Shown: one piece after another, positions 10,619 through 22,764 of the stretch
How the letters are laid out: every line of letters starts with the position of its first letter
How positions within the stretch are numbered: the first letter of the stretch is position 1
NCBI GenBank assembly: GCA_947561585.1
Contig: CANNZV010000266.1
Location: forward strand, 485,597-549,596
DNA: 64,000 nt
Direction: 5' to 3'
Origin: Caprella mutica
Taxonomy: Eukaryota > Arthropoda > Malacostraca > Amphipoda > Caprellidae
Notes under the pieces: generated by a model
Databases searched by the model: none
What the model was told of the DNA's origin: nothing
Seen by the model: only the letters and a program-made list of their open reading frames with translations
Program-made: the position numbers and the translations under genes

Positions 10619-11870
10619 CTGATCAGATTGAAGTGAATTAATTTTTCGAGTAAATAAACATCTCATTTTCCTAAATATACCCTAGCGGTCCCTATTAATA
10701 TTTTGATGTTAACTTGATCAAAGAGATGGAGAGTTTTAGCGACTCTGAAAATCTCCATGTCTTTGATATCACAAAATAAACTATTGGACCGGCTGAACGA
10801 GTATATATTACTGGAATATTGGATAGAGATGGTTAAGCTAATGGAGTCAGTAGTGGATATATCGGTGTCCAGAATTTCCAGTGACTTTTTTCATTTGTAT
10901 GTTTTTTTTGCAACATTATTTAGTATATTAACGCATTCAAACAATATTTTCATTTATAAAAATAGCGTTAGTCCTTCGTTAAGAAGATGAAGGGAAATAA
11001 TATGCTAAGTTAGCCGTAATGTAGTTTTTGTATCAACTAGTTTGTCGTATTACAAACTTCGTGATCATTTAATGACCTGACAGGGGGTCATTATATATTT
11101 GATGTTATATCTGAAATAAACTGCTAATGTCAATGTGACACACGATCGGGTGTCACATGAACATCATTTAGATCAGTTTTTTTGCTTAATGCTAATTTGA
11201 TTTCAAATTGACAATACTTTTAATTGTGTGTTACCGGAATTTCTATAGTTCAAATTTAATTAAAGAATTGAAATGTTCTTAGAACGTTTTTTAAAACCGA
11301 AAATATCTCAAGATTCAATCGTGGTGACGTTAATCTGTCATATTTTTATCCCTTAATATAATGTTACTTATTGAATACTTTTTATTTATAGATAGACGTC
11401 GTCATAAATAATTAAATTTTTCAATTTTACATAAAAGATAATTAGTCCTATATCCAATCGCAATCAGCTTTAAGGCACTATTTTTATTTCTTCATGTTGT
11501 TGTATCTCAATATAGCTTGATTTAAATATGAGAAATTAATCAAATTACCTGTTTTTTGTTTGTACATTGTTAACTATCATTTATTATATCCAAATTGAAG
11601 TTATTTTCAATTCTAGTGTTTCCACTGTATTTTATACACTACAATTGATTGAAATGTTGATAAATTACTCAATAGTCATTGAATAGGCTATTGTAACATT
11701 AATATCTATTCATGTCTTCACTAATTAATTGAAGTCTTTATTGTCATTGAATGTATCGATTACAGAAATTAATACTAAGTAGAAAAATAAATAAATATAA
11801 TGGCCGCTTACACAATTAAGTCATTTACATTGAAATTTTTGTAATATATTCAATCTCTTTCCATTGAAAA
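10619..11870. other. Unique AT-rich DNA
   Basis: Holds an unrecognised 77-codon frame at 10757-10990 (+) and the short dispersed repeat at 11018-11095. I see no splice-flanked coding segment or terminal repeats. Confidence 0.35.
11018..11095 (+). repeat. Short dispersed repeat, copy 2
   Basis: Diverged copy of 2447-2522: ATGTAGTTTTTGTATC, ACTAGTTTGTCG and TTTAATGACCTGACAGGGGG occur in the same order. Confidence 0.5.
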
Positions 11871-11872
11871 AA

Positions 11873-12597
11873 TAGTAACTCATTATGTAATATCTAACTA
11901 AGTAATTCATTATCTAATATCTAACAAAGTAATTCATTACCTAATATCTAACTAGATAATTCATTATCGAACAAACTAATTCATTACCTAATATCTAAAT
12001 AGGTAATTCATTATCTAACAAAGTAATTCATTATCTAATATCTAACTAGGTAATTCATTATCTAATATCTAACTATGTAATTCATTATCTAACAAAGTAA
12101 TTCATTAACTAATATCTAACTAGGTAATTCATTATCTAATAAAGTAATTCATTATCTAATATCTAACTAAGTAATTCATTATCTAACAAAGTAATTCATT
12201 ACCTACTATCTAACTAGGTTATTCATTATCTAATATCTAACTAAGTAATTCATTATCTAATATCTAACTAAGTAATTCATTATCTAATACTTAACTAGGT
12301 AATTCATTATCTAATATCTAACTAAGTAATTCATTATCTAATATCCAACTAAGTAATTCATTAACTAATATCTAATTAAATAATTCATTATCCAACTAAG
12401 TAACTAAATATCTAACTAAGTAACTCATTATTTAACTAAGTAACTCATTATCTAACCAACTACTCAATATCTAACGAAGTAACTCATTATCTAACTAAGT
12501 AACTCATTATTTAACTAAGTAACTCATTATCTAACTAAGTAACTCATTATTTAACTAAGTAACTCATTATCTAACTAAATAACTCGTTATTTAAGTA
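11873..12597. repeat. Minisatellite, TAACTAAGTAATTCATTATC units
   Basis: About 725 bp of short interchangeable modules (AAGTAATTCATTATC and TAATATCTAAC), giving 16- and 27-bp spacings. Toward the right end the unit shifts to AAGTAACTCATTATCTAACT. The modular structure suggests repeated unequal exchange between sub-variants. Confidence 0.92.
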
Positions 12598-12837
12598 TCT
12601 TTATCTATATGTAATATTTAGTTCAGTGCTACATATACTATATAGTCCCAAAATATCCCTCATTATATGATTGTTTAATAGTAACATCGACTCTATAATT
12701 TGGCACAATTTCTGCTGCCGGACATACATACTAAGACTGATTATTGAGATACTGAGTCCTAATGATGAGGTAAGTACCGAACAAACTGGAGTATATGACG
12801 CTACTCATGATATGACATTGCATGACAGATGACATTG

Positions 12838-13203
12838 TTCTGTATGTACTGGGACTGTATGTACTGAAACTGTATGTACTGAGACTGTATGTACTGAGAC
12901 TGTATGTACTGAAAATGTATGTACTGAGACTGTATGAACTGAAACTGTATGTACTGGGACTGTATGTACTGAGACTGTATGTACTGAGACTGTATGTACT
13001 GGGACTGTATGTACTGAGACTGTATGAACTGAAACTGTATGTACTGGGACTGTATGTACTGAGACTGTATGTACTGAGACTGTATGTACTGGGACTGTAT
13101 GTACTGAGACTGTATGAACTGAAACTGTATGTACTGGGACTGTATGTACTGGGACTGTATGTACTGGGACTGTATGTACTGGGACTGTATGTACTGGGAC
13201 TGA
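12838..13203. repeat. Minisatellite, 15-bp unit (about 24 copies)
   Basis: Unit ACTGTATGTACTGAG, with GGG and AAA variants that themselves recur as a higher-order block of seven units (105 bp). The 139-codon open frame across it (leucine/tyrosine/valine repeats) is an artefact. Confidence 0.95.
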
Positions 13204-13448
13204 GTGTTCAGGGGTCTATTTTGGTAGAAATATACTGCTAGTAAATATTATATTGTACTTTTTATTACAATATTTCATAATTTTTGTGCCTAACTAGCTT
13301 GAATTCTTGTTAAAAATATGATTGAATATTTTAGAACTTTTTGGTCTGGTTCATTACATAATAAAATCCTTTGTGAGAATAGTTAGTTGGTTATAAATAT
13401 GACTATAATTGATAAATTGATAATAAACCTCACACTACTTAACAGTAT

Positions 13449-14095
13449 AGTAACTATCAGTGGTTTAGTAATTGGTTACCATATATGGTAACTATCAGTG
13501 GTTATGTAATTGGTTACCATATATGGTAACTATCAGTGGTTTAGTAATTGGTTACCGTATATGGTAACTATTAGTGGTTTAGTAATTGGTTGCCATATAT
13601 GGTAACTATCAGTAAATTAGTAATTGGTTACCATAAATGGTAACTATCAGTGGTTTAATAATTGGTTACCATATATGGTAACTATCAGTGGTTTAGTAAT
13701 GGGTTACCATATATAGTAATTATCAGTGGTTTAGTAATTGGTTGCCATATATGGTAACTATCAGTAAATTAGTAATTGGTTACCATATATGGTAACTATC
13801 AGTGGTTTGGTAATTGGTTACCATAAATGGTAACTATCAGTGGTTTGGTAATTGGTTACCATATATGGTAACTATCAGTGGTTATGTAATTGGTTACCAT
13901 ATATGGTAACTATCAGTGGTTTAGTAATTGGTTACCGTATATGGTAACTATCAGTGGTTTAGTAATTGGTTACCGTATATGGTAACTATCAGTGGTTTAG
14001 TAATTGGTTACCGTATATGGTAACTATCAGTGGTTTAGTAATTGGTTACCGTATATGGTAACTATCAGTGGTTTAGTATAATGAGTTACCATATG
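13449..14095. repeat. Minisatellite, 38-bp palindrome-bearing unit (about 17 copies)
   Basis: Unit GTTTAGTAATTGGTTACCAT then ATATGGTAACTATCAGTG. Each unit contains the 18-bp palindrome GTTACCATATATGGTAAC, in some copies changed to CGTATATGG. It is the third unrelated array within 2.3 kb. Confidence 0.95.
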
Positions 14096-14206
14096 AGTAA
14101 CTGTCCGTGTTTTAGTAATTCATTTAAGTAATTGATTTTCAGAGATGAAGAATCTGTCACGTGGTTAAATATTTCAGGTCAATAAATGGAACCTTGCTTT
14201 TTTGTG

Positions 14207-14362
14207 TAGATAAGTTCCGAGTTATCGGATTGTTCTACGTTTTCGATCAAATAAAAAATAATATTTATAATAATTATGAACATAAGTTAAATAGTAATCA
14301 TTCTATATATTTTTCTAACACCACGATAACGTGTACCATCCGATAACTCGAAACGTACCCTA
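14207..14362. mobile_element. MITE family A copy
   Basis: GATAAGTTCCGAGTTATCGG on the left and CCGATAACTCGAAACGTACC on the right are inverted ends of family A. Confidence 0.65.
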
Positions 14363-14604
14363 TCTCCCAAATCTTCATTTCTTATGTAGTTTACTACATG
14401 TAGAGACTATCAAATTGGTTTTCCTGTTGCTTTTGAAGATGGCAGATTGCAGTGCAGATTGACTGTGCATTGGTTCATATAGTTTATTCCTTCTCTCCTC
14501 TGCATGACATCACGCACTGCACACACACTGCACTTTGCACACTGCACAAACTGTGAAATTCAACCTGCAGTCCAGAGTGTACGTATATACCTTCAGAAAG
14601 GAGG

Positions 14605-14664
14605 TTATTTTAATTGGTGTCCATGATACCTGTAGGTGTCTTGGATACCAATTAAAAAGAAACT
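14605..14664. repeat. Solo copy of the family-A central palindrome
   Basis: TTTTAATTGGTGTCCATGAT, ACCTGTAGGT and GTCTTGGATACCAATTAAAA form a hairpin of about 26-bp arms. Elsewhere (9788, 19892, 27811) the same palindrome sits in the loop of MITE family A. Here no family-A arms flank it. Confidence 0.55.
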
Positions 14665-14704
14665 GTTATTACTCTCTTCTTATATTAAACATTAAAACAA
14701 ATAA

Positions 14705-14790
14705 AGTATCTACCAACAATAATTTATGAGATACAAATGTTTGGAAAGTAAAAAGCAGTCAAATTGACTGCATGGTAGTCGTAGAGTTAA
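14705..14790. mobile_element. Right half of piggyBac-like MITE family C
   Basis: Matches the right half of the complete element at 58984-59213: TATCTACCAACAATAATTTA, GAGATACAAATGTTTGG, CAGTCAAATTGACT and then GTAG...TTAA. The left half is missing. Confidence 0.55.
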
Positions 14791-14799
14791 TTTAGTTAA

Positions 14800-16200
14800 T
14801 GCAGTAGCTGTTCCACTATCGAATTTAAAACTAAGATTGTTTTCATGTGATTGCTAATTGTTAAAATGGATGATAATAACAAGGTAGACCCTTTTCTCGC
14901 CAGTGGAAATACTTTATATTTTTTGGAATTGGTTCATGATCTAATGCATTTAATTTATTTAATAAACTCTTTCCTTTTTTTTCTAATAAAGAGTTAGATT
15001 TTGAATAATTAGTAAATCACGATGTATAGCTGCTAACGAACTAGAAATTAAATAACAATAATCTATCTTTAGATATAAACTTACTATTGTAATTATTGCA
15101 GAACAGCATTGCTTTTCATAGTTAGTAAAAGATCCTTGATTGGCATTCCCATTCACTCCATTCCCACCACCTGGAGTGATTCTCAGTTGAAATTATCTTC
15201 CAATTTGATTTGTAGAAGTTTGATCCAAACTTGTAATTTTGCGGCCAATCTTTGGAACGAATCAGGAATATTCCTGAACTGATTAAGAAATCCAGTGGTG
15301 AAGTTGTTTGAAGCAGTTGGAACTGGGTAATATTAACTTTTTAATGTGATCTGTGATTTAAATTCTTGGTTGCATGAGGTGGTCTTTCTCAAATTACTCG
15401 AGAATTGGTCCATCCCTACGCCTCAAACTAATTAACTTTCAATTAACTATACCCGCATTATGAACAATTTCACTTTATTTATCTTGGCATGAATGTTTTT
15501 AAATACTTTTAATTACTTACTTCAATTAATACTTTTGTATTGCAATATCGAAAATGTGTTGCCGTCCGATGACTACAAAACTTATCTATTCAAAAATGTA
15601 ATTGTTAAGAACTGTACTGTTTATTTAATTACTATCTTAATTCTCCCTATCTGCTCATTGAATTGTTATCACTGATAATCTAAATGGCTTTTTAATTAAG
15701 TCTCTTCTTTATTAGACAGCGCCCTCTAGCGTCTGGGAATGCAACTGACCCTCGTAATTTCTCCTAATTGCTGATTTCGCCAAACTCTTATCGGGTTATT
15801 ATGTTTCTGTTAGGCAGTGAGTTTGGAGCACTAATTCCGATAGTTATTGTGGTTCATATTATTAAGCCCTATAGTGGTTATACTATAAAAGTCTCTCATA
15901 TAGTTTGGTGATACAAGTTTTATAGTTATCACTAAATGTTTATTTGTTTTTCTATAGTTTGGTCAAATTAAATAGTCTATAATGTTGATTGTAAGCTTTT
16001 TATATTAGGTATTCTATGAATGAGGAAGGATTCAAAGGAAAGCTGAAGAAAAACCTGGATGCTACAATATAATAAAAAGAAGGCATATTTAGAGGTAGCC
16101 TCGGGACAATGAGGGGGATGATTTTAAACACCTAGTCTGATAATCGGACTCCCTGCGAAACTAATTCACTTTCTTAATTATAAAAATAACCAATAGTATA
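14800..16200. other. Unique AT-rich DNA
   Basis: No recognised gene. A 60-codon hydrophobic frame at 15493-15675 (+) has no identifiable family. No terminal repeats or arrays were seen. Confidence 0.35.
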
Positions 16201-16204
16201 ATAA

Positions 16205-16410
16205 TAGAATGAATGAATCCTTAATTTACTAGAAATATGATTAAAGAATTTTTTATCTTTCTCTACATTCTATGAGGATTGTAACAACTCGATTGGAGTA
16301 GAATAACTTGAATATCTATTTTCTATTCTATAATAGGAGACACGTCCGTCTGTCAGTCCATCATTCAGTCAGTCCGTCTGTCACTCTGTCTATCAGTCTG
16401 TCTGTGCGTC
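16205..16410 (+). repeat. Dispersed repeat R2, copy 1, with GTCTGTCAGTCC tract
   Basis: Contains ATGAGGATTGTAACAACTC, TAGAATAACTTGAATAT, TTCTATTCTATAATAGGAG and then a degenerate tetranucleotide tract of GTCC, GTCT and GTCA words. Same order as two tandem copies at 18650-19010. Confidence 0.55.
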
Positions 16411-17720
16411 ACACTTGATTTTAGAAACGCATATTAAAAGAGAAAAAATATTATTATGCTTGCAGAATAATGACTACGGGTCACATTAATATTAATAATA
16501 AGTTTTTTGATGGTAAATAATAATTTCGTTGAACCAGAGTATGTGCATTGGTAATACGCACTTGCATTTAAATATAATCCTAAGCCCATTGTATCAATGG
16601 AATTGATACAACAATGGGTATAGAGGCAAATACAAATAAAGGATGAGATCTGTTATTGCAGTTATTATTATGGCTTTAGTTATCTGATATGACAATTAAT
16701 AGTGTTATTACTTGTCAAAAAGGACGGAGTATAATTTATTTTTTATTATTTGAAATATTTGAATAAAGTTTAAGATTTCTAAAATTTTTTTTTTTTGTAA
16801 TCTGATTTTGTATTCATATTTCTATTATCCGATTGTTCCCCGATTGTTCTGGTTTTTGTCTTCAGGATTTTCTCTATAAAAATAATCCGCATTTCCCATC
16901 CAGATTTGTTATTTTCTGATAACCGGATTTCTCTAGTGTATTACTACTCGTCAATTTTTTACTCGGGGAAAAAAAATTCATTTCATAATATAACAGAACT
17001 AAGGTCTAGGATCATTAATCAGCAAACCGCATAAAATACGGTTCGGTATGTATTTCTTAAATACTTTAAAGTTTTTAATACTCTGTGTGCAACAATTATA
17101 CGAAACCCTAATATTCCGCAGAAGAAAAAGATTGTACACTCTTGTTTTGATTTCAAATTGGAATTTTGGAGGAATGACGGAAAAGTTGTAGAACAGAAAA
17201 GAGGAGGAAGAGGGAGGAAGATAATGGTGGAGGATGTCATAAGGAAAAGAAAGGAGGAAAGAGTGGAGAAGGTAAAGTGGAGGTGATAATGGAGGGGAAG
17301 AAGTTCATTGTTCTTTAAGAATGAAAGGAAAAGTAAGTGTATCCTGAAAAGCTTATTTAAATATGAAATATTTTTATATACCATGAAACTTCCATGATAG
17401 CTTTCACTATTTTTTTTAATTTATTCCATTGATGGAAACCAAGAGATAGTTATTTTTCGTTTCACTTATTTTTATATTTAAATAACAACTCAGTCTTCAG
17501 TTTCAGAGTCTTTGTCATCTATTCTTTTTAGCTAATAACTTCAAAGCTGTTTTTCTGTTACGTGCCTCACTTTGATAAACATGGAAATAATATAAAATAA
17601 AGCAGAGTACTATTGAGTAGTAATGAGTTAGTGTTCAATAGCGAGAATGTACTTATTAATATATATAATTTGTACAGTAGTATTAATCTATCAAAAACAA
17701 TTGTTAATATTGTCATTATT
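16411..17720. other. Unique AT-rich DNA
   Basis: Includes a 14-T run near 16783 and a purine-rich stretch of GGAGGA and GGAAAG words at 17160-17310, read as a 121-codon minus frame that I regard as composition-driven. A stem TTGTATCAATGGAATTGATA CAA lies near 16590. Confidence 0.35.
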
Positions 17721-17729
17721 CAGGAAGAG

Positions 17730-17812
17730 GGGGAAGTTATGGTGGACCATAGAAGATTAAGGAAAGTTCCCTCTTGATCTTCGATACCTCCACCATTATT
17801 TTTTCACTGAGT
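17730..17812. mobile_element. MITE family B copy
   Basis: GGGGGAAGTTATGGTGGACC and ATAGAAGATTAAG on the left; TCTTCGATACCTCCACCATT on the right, in inverse orientation. Confidence 0.6.
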
Positions 17813-17814
17813 TA

Positions 17815-18645
17815 GAAACTTTGAGGGAAATATGTAACTTAGCTAATTAATAATTTGAAAGAATTTTATTTTAATATACAGTACATGATATTATACTGAT
17901 TATATAAAATTATAATTAAATATATAATTATTATAAAATTGGTGTGATTTTTCTCGAGAATATCAGGATATGTTTTCTTTTAGCATCTTTTTAATTCAAT
18001 TAAATCTTTATATCTTTCCCGAATCTAATTAGCGGATTAGTAAATAACGCACAGAACATTATTTCAATCATTATTATCTCCAGATGGTATCTCTTTGCTT
18101 GTTTGATAAACTTTTTCCTTGTTCTAATGGAGCTTTATGTAATTATTTGAGAGTTCAAAAAACTTTGTCATTCCCCATGAAATTGATATCATGTACCTTA
18201 AAACAATTCTTATATCATATTTAATAACTTTCACAGCTTCTGTTTATCGTGGTTCATGATGCTTTCTTTCCTCTGAACCAAATTGTACCTCCGCTGGACC
18301 AAATTGAACCCCATTGGTTCATCCTAACTGTCTCATAACTCCGATCTTCTTCCTACAAGGTTCTGATTTAGAATTTCCAAAAGTTACGAGCCAAACTGAC
18401 ACCAAATCAGACCGAAGATAAACTCCGCCAAACCCACTAGCGTACCCGTCCCTCAAGCATCACCTCAATTCTCTGCAGGAAATTAGGGACTGACAGTGGC
18501 TGCAGAGAGAAATTGATAAAAGGAAGGACAGGAGGAAATTAAATAATTGTGAATAATTTAGACAAAGTGAGAAGCGGTGAAATGTTTCCAAGTGGAAGTT
18601 TATATCATGTGTACAGTATGTCTAATTGCTTCATTTTGTAACTGA
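17815..18645. other. Unique DNA, locally less AT-rich at 18270-18500
   Basis: The 18270-18500 segment is noticeably richer in G+C than its surroundings and repeats ACCAAATTG three times. All six frames contain stops within about 30 codons, so I do not call an exon. Confidence 0.3.
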
Positions 18646-18649
18646 TATG

Positions 18650-19010
18650 AAAATTCTTCAATAATTTCTTTCATTTAGTTGCAAGATTTGCTTTTTTTCT
18701 ATATTAAATGAGGATTCTAACAACTCTGGAATAGAATAAATTGAAAATATATCTTCTATACTATAATAAAAGCCCAGTCAAGCAGTTAGACCGTTCGTCC
18801 GTCAGTCTGTCAGTTCGTCAATGATTTCTTTCATTAATTGCAAGGTTTCATTATCTCTAAATTTTTTCTATTACATGAGGATTCTCACTATTGTGGAGCA
18901 GGATAACTGGAATATATTTCTTCTATAATATAATGAGAGCCTGGTCCGTCAGTTCGTCAGTCCGCTAGTTTGTCAGTCTGTCAGTCCGTCAGTCAATCTG
19001 TCCAGACTTC
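18650..19010 (+). repeat. Dispersed repeat R2, two tandem copies
   Basis: Two diverged units of about 175 bp (from 18650 and from about 18822). Each runs TTTCTTTCATT, TTGCAAG, ATGAGGATTCT, a TTCTATACTATAATAAAAGC-type block, and then GTCCGTCAGTCTGTCAGTTC-type tetranucleotides. The TCTATACTATAATAAAAG word resembles Helitron 5' termini, but no matching CTRR hairpin end was found. Confidence 0.55.
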
Positions 19011-19150
19011 ATTTATCATCGCCTCTTCATTTTCCTCCTCTATTCGTGAGTGCAGTCACTGGTTGTACTTTCATCCCATCCTTGGTCAGTGGCCGTACTC
19101 ACAGAGTAGCTTTTCTGCATCATGAGCATGGTTTTCACTAAATGTTAACG
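19003..19150 (+). repeat. Dispersed repeat R3, copy 1
   Basis: Starts CTTCATTTATCATCGCCTCT then TCATTTTCCTC; also at 22509, 34802 and (right part only) 37843. The family carries CACTG, GTGAC and TGAGCAT blocks in common order. Confidence 0.55.
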
Positions 19151-19890
19151 GGGAATTTTGTTCATAAAATTGTTTTCCAAAGTCCCGTAAAGGTTCTTTC
19201 CACGAAAAGTATATTTCTGTTTTAATTATTACGGCTAATGTTCCTCACCATCAATACTTTTACTGGTCGTAATAAATTGCCGTTAAACTCGCTACTGATG
19301 ATTATATTCAACTAATTCATCACCAAATAACGTTTTAGAGGTAGTTATAGCTTCTTGTTCAAGGAACCAATTAGTCTTGACTTCATGTAATAAAGTTACC
19401 AGTCAATAAAGTGTAGCTGTAAATTTCCTAATTATATTCTAATTAGTTATTACCTTCTCGTTAATAATCAATTAGATATTAATCTTAGCTGTGAGGTACA
19501 GTCCATAAAGTGTTACTAATAATTTGTAACATTAACACTTTATGAGGTACTTCAGGTAATTATTATACTGATTAGACAGAAAGGAAAATCAGAACTGGGA
19601 GATCATACATTAATATAAATATTCATCGTACAGTAAAATATAATTAATTCGGATATTAATTATGCTCGGGAAATGTCAGACGAAATATTATTAATTTACG
19701 ATAATATAACTATTGACTACTATATGAAATTATCATCGTTGTATTCAAATAATATTTATTTTACCAGTCACTATACGTATAATCCAACTGAATTTCTTTT
19801 TTTTCAATTGTGATAGAAAATTGACAATTTCGAGTCAATATTTTATATCATAATTATGAAAAGTATATATTGTATCACTGTAACTGCATA
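19151..19890. other. AT-rich DNA with a 49-bp hairpin
   Basis: CATAAAGTGTTA (19505) and TAACACTTTATG (19534) form a stem around a short AT loop. Nothing else recognised. Confidence 0.35.
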
Positions 19891-19891
19891 T

Positions 19892-20105
19892 TTTAATTGG
19901 AATCCATGATACCTGTGCATTGCCGACTTCCCTTACCTACATGTGTCTGACTCTGCAGAGGCTACGAACCTTTGAGACCGGATGCCGAACATGTCTTCCA
20001 TGAATACCAATTAAATTCTAAAATAACAATTACGTATGCTATCATATTATATTTCTATATGATCGAAAGTGTTTAACTGTCCGACAAATTCGGAAGTTAT
20101 CCTAA
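19892..20105. mobile_element. MITE family A with expanded central palindrome
   Basis: The palindrome arms TTTTAATTGGAATCCATGAT and ATGAATACCAATTAAA are separated by about 75 bp of much less AT-rich sequence (19920-19995) not found in other copies. The family-A right arm TATATGATCGAAAGTGTTTA then ACTGTCCGACAAATTCGGAA ends near 20105. The left arm is not clear. Confidence 0.5.
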
Positions 20106-20243
20106 AGACGAATTCATCGCTTTCCTCAATAAAACATATTTCACATTTTTGATTTGGTAGGTAAATTTTTCTCGAAGATTTAAATCATCAAAATCACACA
20201 TTTTGTTGATGGAGTTTTTGCTATAAATTCTTAACTGGTACTA

Positions 20244-21276
20244 GGACAGAATGCCTACGGACAAAATGCCTACAGACAAAATGCTAACGGACAGATGCCT
20301 AACGGACAGATGCTTAACGGACAGATGCCTAACGGACAAAATTCATAAAGGACAAAATGCCTAACAGACATATTGCCTAATGTACAAAATATATGAATAA
20401 AGAAAATGGAAATTGTAAAATAATGACGTAAAAGAATGTTGCCAAGTGAATAAAAGAATTAACTCCATATTTAAATGAAAGGGCAGAATAGAAAACATTG
20501 AAGTGATATCTGTAATGGATTGATTATTGGTAAATAAAGAACAGAATACATTATACTGTAATACAACTTATCATAATTGTACATCAAATAATATTTTTTT
20601 TTAATTTCTGTTCAAAACATAAGAAAAAAAATGTATACTACGTCCCAGTTACATCTCATAAAGAATACAGATTTTTTTCCATCGTAACTTTTAATACTAT
20701 AAAGGTAGTTGAATAAAACAAATATCGGCGGCATCTTTTATAACCAGAGTAGTTAATTCCATGTCAGTACTAACTTATATAAACATTGTAATTACTTAAC
20801 TTGCTTTAGAACTTCAAAAACAACTATAAACATCACTATAGATTGAAGATGATTATAGCTATCTAAAAGAATAAACAATATTTTAAAAAATGAAAATAGA
20901 ATAAGATGATTATAGATATCCAATAAAAATGACAAGATGTAGGAAGACTATTTTTTTTAGAGCAATTTGATAAATAGAGCAAACACTTTAGTGATAAATC
21001 ACAAACACAGTGAAATGAAATAAGAGAGTGTTTACACCAAGCACGCTGAGTTACAAATGTTCATATTCAATGTGAAAGTGATTTATTGAACTCTCACTGA
21101 GACAAAACTCTTAGTTTCCACTTGGTCTAACTTACTTTAAATTTTGGTCCACCACTTCAATATTTGAAATAAGTATAAATGCATTTTAGGTATTTTGTCC
21201 GTTAGACATTTTGTCCATAGGCATTTTGTCCGTAGGCATTTTGTCCGTAGGCATTTTGTCCGTAGGCATTCTGTCC
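20244..21276. mobile_element. Fold-back element, GGACAAAATGCCTAC-unit arms
   Basis: The outer 30 bp of each end are exact inverted complements: GGACAGAATGCCTACGGACA at the left edge and TGTCCGTAGGCATTCTGTCC at the right edge, with the next ten bases also matching. The left arm (20244-20388) holds about nine 14-17 bp units, and the right arm (21185-21276) about six. The spacer of about 800 bp is AT-rich with no recognised coding frame. No target duplication is obvious at GGTACTA / GCGCAT. Same architecture as 851-1990. Confidence 0.7.
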
Positions 21277-22500
21277 GCGCATGTCTTAACCCCCTTCCCC
21301 CTTCCCTCACCCCTTTAACTCTAAATGATCTATCGACAAAATATTCGAATACGGTTCTGGGAAAATGCTCCAACGTCAGACTCTTTTATTCACCTTTTAA
21401 TACCTGTGCTATATCATGTGAAACTAACCTTCTCACTTTTTTGTGACCTTTTTACCTTGCTCACCTCTTTATCGTTCTGAAGGTATGAATAAATCTCGAG
21501 TTACTCATCCAGAATGAAAAGTTGTGTTGATGGACTTACTTTGGTCCATCAGACAGTTTTTAGGCCCGCTTGCATTTTTTTAGCGCTGAAGGAAAAATTA
21601 AATGTGATATTTATTTCACCGATGAAAAAAACGCAAGTTTGAAGTGGGCGTTACCAGTTTTTTCGAATAGTGATTGTCTTTTTGAGTCATTCCATTTTTG
21701 GATTATGTATTGGGGTAAAGTATCAAATAGCTTCATTTTTCAATTACCAGATGCAAATTAATTATAAGATGAATAATTAAAAAGGTTATAAAAAAATCAC
21801 CAAATTATAACCATTAAAATATATTCATTGTGGAGAGAAAAGTGTTCTAAACCAAATAATTAGAGTTTCTTTAAATTATTAAATCTGATTGGGAACTATG
21901 ATATCTGTATTAACAATGGTTGTCGATATTTATAATTATTTCATTTGGGCATAGAGGGTTTGGATCAAAAATATTAACACCTTGCAGCTCTTCCGCGAAA
22001 TCCAAATTAGTGCAGCTCCCGACTAACAGTTTTTGTGGAAATTGGCTTCTGTAGGTGTTCATTGAGCTCTCAGTGATTTTAGAATCCGTGGGCTAGTGAT
22101 TTACTCTAATAATTCGATTTAGAGTCTGACGGTTTCTCTCGGACAAATTTGACTTTCGGCCAAGCCTGTTCTCTGCTGATGATGTATTTCGTTTTATTTC
22201 AAAGGAATTTATTACTTTTGAGACAGTACCTTTTGAGACGCCAAACATTCAGACAGTTTCTGTTACTCTAGGGTGCCTCTAGGGGCTTTATCAAGAAGCT
22301 GTCTTTGATGAATGGAAGAGAAAGGGAGCGACGTCTCTTTACCCCCCGAACTGTTGTAATTTGGATTATGATATTTTTTTTCATTTTTACCCTGTATATA
22401 ATTTTCTTTAACGCTAATAGCAGTTTTAGAGGATAGTGCTAGAGTTATGTTCTTCAACAATGCTCTTCAACTAATTAACTAATATTAATTTTTTTGTTAG
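21277..22500. other. Unique DNA with a weak inverted pair
   Basis: GGCCCGCTTGCATTTTTTT (21562) and AAAAAAACGCAAGTTTGAAG then TGGGCG (ending about 21652) resemble degraded ends of the palindromic MITE at 32336. Frames at 21570-21761 (+) and 22263-22460 (-) are not recognised. Confidence 0.35.
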
Positions 22501-22508
22501 GTAGAGCT

Positions 22509-22700
22509 TCATTTACTATCATCTCTTCATTTTTCTCTTCATTCCGTGAGGGCAGCAGCTGTGCTTGAGTCCCTTTTTATCACATTCCTTGATAACTTTT
22601 GAGAGCATTGTCACTGATGGTGAAAAGTGACTCTGTTCATGGTGCAACTTTATTTTCTGACTGTTTCTTTTAGTCCCTTGTAATTTATATCCATTTGACG
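22509..22700 (+). repeat. Dispersed repeat R3, copy 2
   Basis: CTTCATTTACTATCATCTCT opens the copy. CATTGTCACTG, GACTCTGTTC and TTTCTGACTGTTTCTTTTAG follow in the same order as the copy at 34797-35060. A stem AATAGCACC / GTGCTATT lies just downstream, near 22717-22742. Confidence 0.6.
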
Positions 22701-22764
22701 TAATAGCGCTGTAATAATAGCACCAAAAATTTAGTGCTATTATTTAAAGCAGCACCAAAAAGTT

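Noticed and set aside
12822..13241. 139-codon leucine/tyrosine/valine repeat frame
   Set aside because: Artefact of the 15-bp array.
17019..17384. 121-codon minus frame
   Set aside because: Driven by a purine-rich GGAGGAAG stretch; low-complexity peptide without motif.
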